DNA of 8,446 nt from Planctomycetaceae bacterium (GTDB taxonomy: Bacteria; Planctomycetota; Planctomycetia; Planctomycetales; Planctomycetaceae), in contig CANHVD010000227.1 in assembly GCA_947463775.1 (NCBI GenBank), forward strand, positions 1 to 8,446, in the 5' to 3' direction. Below, piece by piece: positions 5,865 to 8,446 of this stretch. A program made the translations under genes and the position numbers. Below the pieces are notes generated by a model that worked only from the letters and a program-made list of their open reading frames with translations, was not told the origin of the DNA and did no database searches. How positions within the stretch are numbered: the stretch's first letter is position 1; every line of letters starts with the position of its first letter.

Positions 5865-6640
5865 CGTGTTCCCTGGCAAGGTTATCGAAGTGAACTGCAT
5901 CGCGTCCGAGAACGCTCCTGAAGCAGAATCACATTGAACCACAAAAGCAAAAAAAACAAAGAAAAATCGGCACTTATGTTCACTGACGAGGCGAAACTCC
6001 ACCAAGGGATGACAGAGTTTCCCAGACCACTAAGAGTCCCCAATATTCACTTTTTCATAAGAACGTCAACTCTCCAACGCCTCTTCCCGTTAAGTCAGCC
6101 GGAGAGATCCCCCCGACAAAACCACCACACAGATCACCGCAACTCATTTCACCACAATCAGTTACAGCACATGACCGATAGCAAATTGAGGTGCGTTGGG
6201 AAAATCGCTTGTCGGCAGTTTCTGCCGGTCTGTCGGCTTCATGCTTTTCGGACACGCCCGCCGATGACTTCAGAAAATTCTCAAAGCGGCGGCCTCGCGT
6301 GCCAAACACGAGATTTCCCAACAGGTGAATTCGGCGTGGCCATGGCAAATCCTGACAACCCTCATTTTCCGGATGTCTCTCAGTCCTTTCCTGAACGCTT
6401 TGCCAAGTCGTCCATGGGCGCTCAAATCTCGAATCTGGCTTTCGACATCGGGAAAATGTCTGTCCTTGACGTTTCTTCCGGGCATACTTTGGACCAGAGG
6501 GAGATTACCGTCGTCGTTTTCAGTTCACTCAGGCAGGTGCCTTTGCGGGCGTGTGAAACGATGAATACCTCCCCGAGCCAATCTTCTTTGAGCACGTAGT
6601 TTTCGAACGACCGCCATCGACTTCTCTTCGGACTTCTCCA
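5865..6640. other. Long gap without a convincing gene
   Basis: Several overlapping open frames exist on both strands (for example 5934-6599 plus, 6055-6348 minus and 6422-6646 minus). None shows family motifs, balanced composition, a ribosome site or a sensible position, and they contradict one another. The reductase leader and promoter should lie near 5865-5960, which includes a strongly A-rich plus-strand tract at about 5936-5966. The aldolase promoter should lie near 6500-6640; I found no convincing -35/-10 pair. The region could hold regulatory leader, a decayed gene or an untranslated RNA. Confidence 0.5.
6213..6227. repeat. Short 6-bp palindrome in the long gap
   Basis: CGGCAG (6213-6218) and CTGCCG (6222-6227) pair perfectly around TTT. 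No T-run follows on either strand, and no gene end is near, so a terminator role is not supported. It could be a protein-binding half-site pair or chance. Confidence 0.3.
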
Positions 6641-7567
6641 ATGCACAGGTTCTCAGGCGTCATTCCTCCAGTTGTTTCTCCGATGAAGTCGGCCGACCAA
6701 CTTGATGTCGAAGCCGTTGATCGTGTTGTGGAGCATCTGATTCAGGGAGGCGTCTCAGGCTTGTTTGTTCTGGGGACGACCGGTGAAGGGCCCTCGCTGA
6801 CGTATCAGATGCGATACGAAATGGTTGAGCGGACCTGCGAACACGTCAAGGGCCGGGTTCCGGTTCTTGTTGGTGTTACAGATACAAGTCTGGCTGAGTC
6901 CATTGCCCTGGCGGAGCATGCAGCGGCGTGCGGCGCAGCGGCGATCGTGGCGGCAGCGCCGTTTTACTTTGACGTTTCTCAGTCCGCGTTGGAGGCGTGG
7001 TTTCGTGAGCTTGCAGACCGGTCTCCTCTGCCAGTGATGCTGTACAACATGCCGTCGTGCGTGGGCGTGACGCTTGATCTGGAAATCGTCGATGCCCTGT
7101 CTCATCATCCGAACGTGGCTGGCATTAAGGACAGTGGCGGCGAATGGACTTACTTTCAGGCACTCTGCGACAAGCATCGCGATCGTGAAGACTTTGTCAT
7201 CTTCATGGGGCCGGAGGAGTTGTTAGCGGAAGCCGTAGAGGCCGGTGCGAATGGCGGCGTTTGCGGTGGAGCCAACCTGCTCCCACAAGTTTACAGTCGA
7301 CTCTATCTGGCTGCCGCGCGAAAAGACTCCGTGGAGATCGCTCATTGGAAGCATACGATTGCGGACATGTTTGCCTCCGTCTATCGCGACGACGAGCAGC
7401 GAATGAAACTGATCCCGGGTCTGAAACTGGCGATGGAAGAGTGCGGACTGTGCAGTGAAACCGTGGCTCCTCCGCTGATGGCTGTCACGGAATCGCATGC
7501 TCGGCGAATTCGCGGTTCCATTCCGAGACTTCTGGCGGCCTGTGAATACTCCACCGTCGAGGCCTGA
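6641..7567 (+). CDS. Class I aldolase of the dihydrodipicolinate synthase / N-acetylneuraminate lyase family
   Basis: The 308-residue product matches the usual ~300-residue length of the DapA/NanA (DHDPS) superfamily, a TIM-barrel that forms a Schiff base with a keto acid such as pyruvate. Key motifs are GTTGE (45-49, keto-acid carboxylate binding), PFYF (107-110) near the DapA Tyr107 position, YNMP with catalytic Tyr135, GIKDSGG with Schiff-base Lys163, and GGAN (209-212). The DapA substrate arginine (Arg138 in E. coli, in YNVPSRTG) is replaced: the equivalent site in YNMPSCVG is Cys140. The following G-V-T-L pattern is closer to lyase-type members. True lysine-biosynthetic DapA activity is therefore doubtful, and a sugar-acid or other keto-acid aldolase is more likely. 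The start at 6641 fits the family N-terminus (FSGVIPPVVSP), though no Shine-Dalgarno sequence is evident. No dap or sialic-acid genes lie beside it. Confidence 0.93.
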   Translation: MHRFSGVIPPVVSPMKSADQLDVEAVDRVVEHLIQGGVSGLFVLGTTGEGPSLTYQMRYEMVERTCEHVKGRVPVLVGVTDTSLAESIALAEHAAACGAAAIVAAAPFYFDVSQSALEAWFRELADRSPLPVMLYNMPSCVGVTLDLEIVDALSHHPNVAGIKDSGGEWTYFQALCDKHRDREDFVIFMGPEELLAEAVEAGANGGVCGGANLLPQVYSRLYLAAARKDSVEIAHWKHTIADMFASVYRDDEQRMKLIPGLKLAMEECGLCSETVAPPLMAVTESHARRIRGSIPRLLAACEYSTVEA

Positions 7568-7761
7568 CTTTTGTCGCAATGAGTTTTTGCATTTGGAGTC
7601 CCCGCAGACCAGACCTCTCTTGCAACTGGCTGCGGATTGCCCTGTAATTACACCCGATCGACCCAAACGATCAAACGAGAAGTCGAACAGACCCAAACCC
7701 CGCCTTAGGCTTCTCCAGCCGACCTGCCGTTAGACCCTGCCTTCAATTTCAAGCCTGTGCC

Positions 7762-8446
7762 ATGAGACCAGACGACCGCGATGCGATGTCGATGGATGCT
7801 CTGTTGACGGACTTTGTCCGCAGCAGTCGCGTGATCTCATTGTCAATGCTGCTCGTGCTGCTCATCACTTCGCCTGCCACAGCGCAGATGGCACCGGTAC
7901 TGAACACAGTTCTTCCATGCGGCGGACAGATTGGAACGGCCTTCGAAGTCAGTGTGGCCGGAAGTCACTTCGAATCAGTTCATACGCTGCGAAGTAACAT
8001 CCCGGGCTTTGGATGTGAATTCCTGTCGCCGAATCGATTTCGCGTGACGGTACCGTCAACCACGATTCCCGGGCAGTATGATGTATGGGCCGTGGGCGAG
8101 AATGGTCTGAGTAGTCCTAGAACGTTCCTTGTCGGCCGCCATCCGGAACTGCTGGAAGTTGAACCGAATGATGTCGAACCTGCAGCGATGTCAGTGCCGT
8201 TGGATACCGTGATCAATGGACAGCTCGACAAACCGGCTGATGTCGATCGGTATCGCATTCAGGCCACAATGGGCCAACGAGTCATCATTGAATGTTCGGC
8301 CGAGCGAATTGATTCTCGACTGCGTGCGGTTCTGGAAGTCTTTGATGATAATGGACGACGAATCGCGGTTAATCGAGGATTCGTCGGGATTGATCCGCTG
8401 ATTGATTTCGTCGCGCCGGCGGATGGATCTTATGTTGTCCGTGTTC
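7762..8446 (+). CDS. Start of a large secreted protein with Ig-like and PPC domains (runs off the right edge)
   Basis: A frame open from ATG 7762 to the window end gives 228 residues with no stop. Residues 1-41 form a probable Sec signal peptide with a long n-region: VISLSMLLVLLITSPATA, cleaved before QMAP. ATGs at residues 9 and 11 (7786, 7792) are possible alternative starts, and none has a clear ribosome site. Residues about 46-125 look like an Ig/IPT-like beta-domain (LPCGGQIGTAFEVSVAG, later TTIPGQYDVWAVGENG). Residues about 131-228 match the bacterial pre-peptidase C-terminal (PPC) beta-domain. They show the opening VEPNDVEPA, then VINGQLDKPADVDRYRIQA, GQRVIIECSAERIDSRLRAV, and the closing DFVAPADGSYVVRV. 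Planctomycetes encode many large exported proteins built this way, often with further catalytic or Ig domains. The C-terminal part is beyond the window, so the overall function is unknown. The gene follows the aldolase on the same strand after 194 bases, so co-transcription is possible but not shown. Confidence 0.88.
   Translation, partial: MRPDDRDAMSMDALLTDFVRSSRVISLSMLLVLLITSPATAQMAPVLNTVLPCGGQIGTAFEVSVAGSHFESVHTLRSNIPGFGCEFLSPNRFRVTVPSTTIPGQYDVWAVGENGLSSPRTFLVGRHPELLEVEPNDVEPAAMSVPLDTVINGQLDKPADVDRYRIQATMGQRVIIECSAERIDSRLRAVLEVFDDNGRRIAVNRGFVGIDPLIDFVAPADGSYVVRV

Noticed and set aside
5865..6005. Longer N-terminus of the reductase (47 extra residues, including a hydrophobic FFFVFFAFVV stretch that mimics a signal sequence)
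   Set aside because: The Rossmann fold begins exactly at the ATG at 5864, which has a Shine-Dalgarno sequence; the hydrophobic stretch is the complement of an A-rich tract.
6466..6490. TTGACG followed by CATACT as a promoter for the aldolase
   Set aside because: The spacing between the two elements is only about 11 bases, too short for a sigma-70-type promoter.
5934..6599. A 221-codon plus-strand open frame in the long gap
   Set aside because: Low-complexity, His/Ser/Pro/Arg-rich composition with no motif or ribosome site; it overlaps several frames on the other strand that look no better, and it overlaps the reductase leader.
6422..6646. Minus-strand frame of 74 codons with a semi-plausible start (RSFENYVLKEDWLGEV)
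   Set aside because: It overlaps the start of the well-supported aldolase, is short, has no ribosome site and degenerates into unlikely sequence.
1..8446. CRISPR array, prophage, transposase or toxin-antitoxin genes
   Set aside because: I looked for regularly spaced repeats, integrase/transposase motifs and small paired genes on both strands and found none.

Overview
The window looks like chromosomal DNA from a planctomycete-type bacterium. This is inferred from protein style, not from a marker gene. The right edge carries a secreted protein with an Ig-like segment followed by a pre-peptidase C-terminal (PPC) beta-domain. The left edge carries a secreted protein whose start resembles planctomycete Kelch proteins. 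Start codons often lack a clear Shine-Dalgarno sequence, and long palindromic repeats fill the gaps between genes. Base composition is moderate, and no plasmid, phage or transposase gene is visible.

Layout from left to right: (1) 1-165, minus strand, the N-terminus of an exported Kelch-like protein. (2) 166-577, non-coding, with one compact hairpin. (3) 578-648, plus strand, tRNA-Gly(CCC). (4) 686-4110, a three-gene block: a 486-residue coiled-coil protein (minus), a 131-residue tail-anchored protein resembling DUF6384 (minus), and a divergently transcribed 414-residue helical protein (plus). A 23-bp near-perfect inverted repeat separates the two minus-strand genes. (5) 4111-4382, a gap with a small hairpin, a large imperfect palindrome and a short imperfect direct repeat. 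(6) 4383-5864, minus strand, an extended short-chain dehydrogenase/reductase of the thioester-reductase type with an additional C-terminal domain. (7) 5865-6640, about 780 bases without a convincing gene. (8) 6641-7567, plus strand, a class I lysine-dependent aldolase of the DapA/NanA superfamily that lacks the usual DapA substrate-binding arginine. (9) 7762 to the right edge, plus strand, the start of the large secreted PPC-domain protein.

The most interesting part is the 686-4110 block. All three products are predicted to be largely helical and none is a recognisable enzyme. One is anchored in the membrane by its last ~22 residues, and the other two look like soluble partners. From memory, relatives of all three occur in proteobacteria, where the genes are often neighbours and sometimes lie near TelA/XpaC-type genes. 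I could not check this. The block is best read as a conserved membrane-associated coiled-coil module of unknown function, possibly envelope or stress related. The other genes look like ordinary single-gene units with no obvious link to each other.
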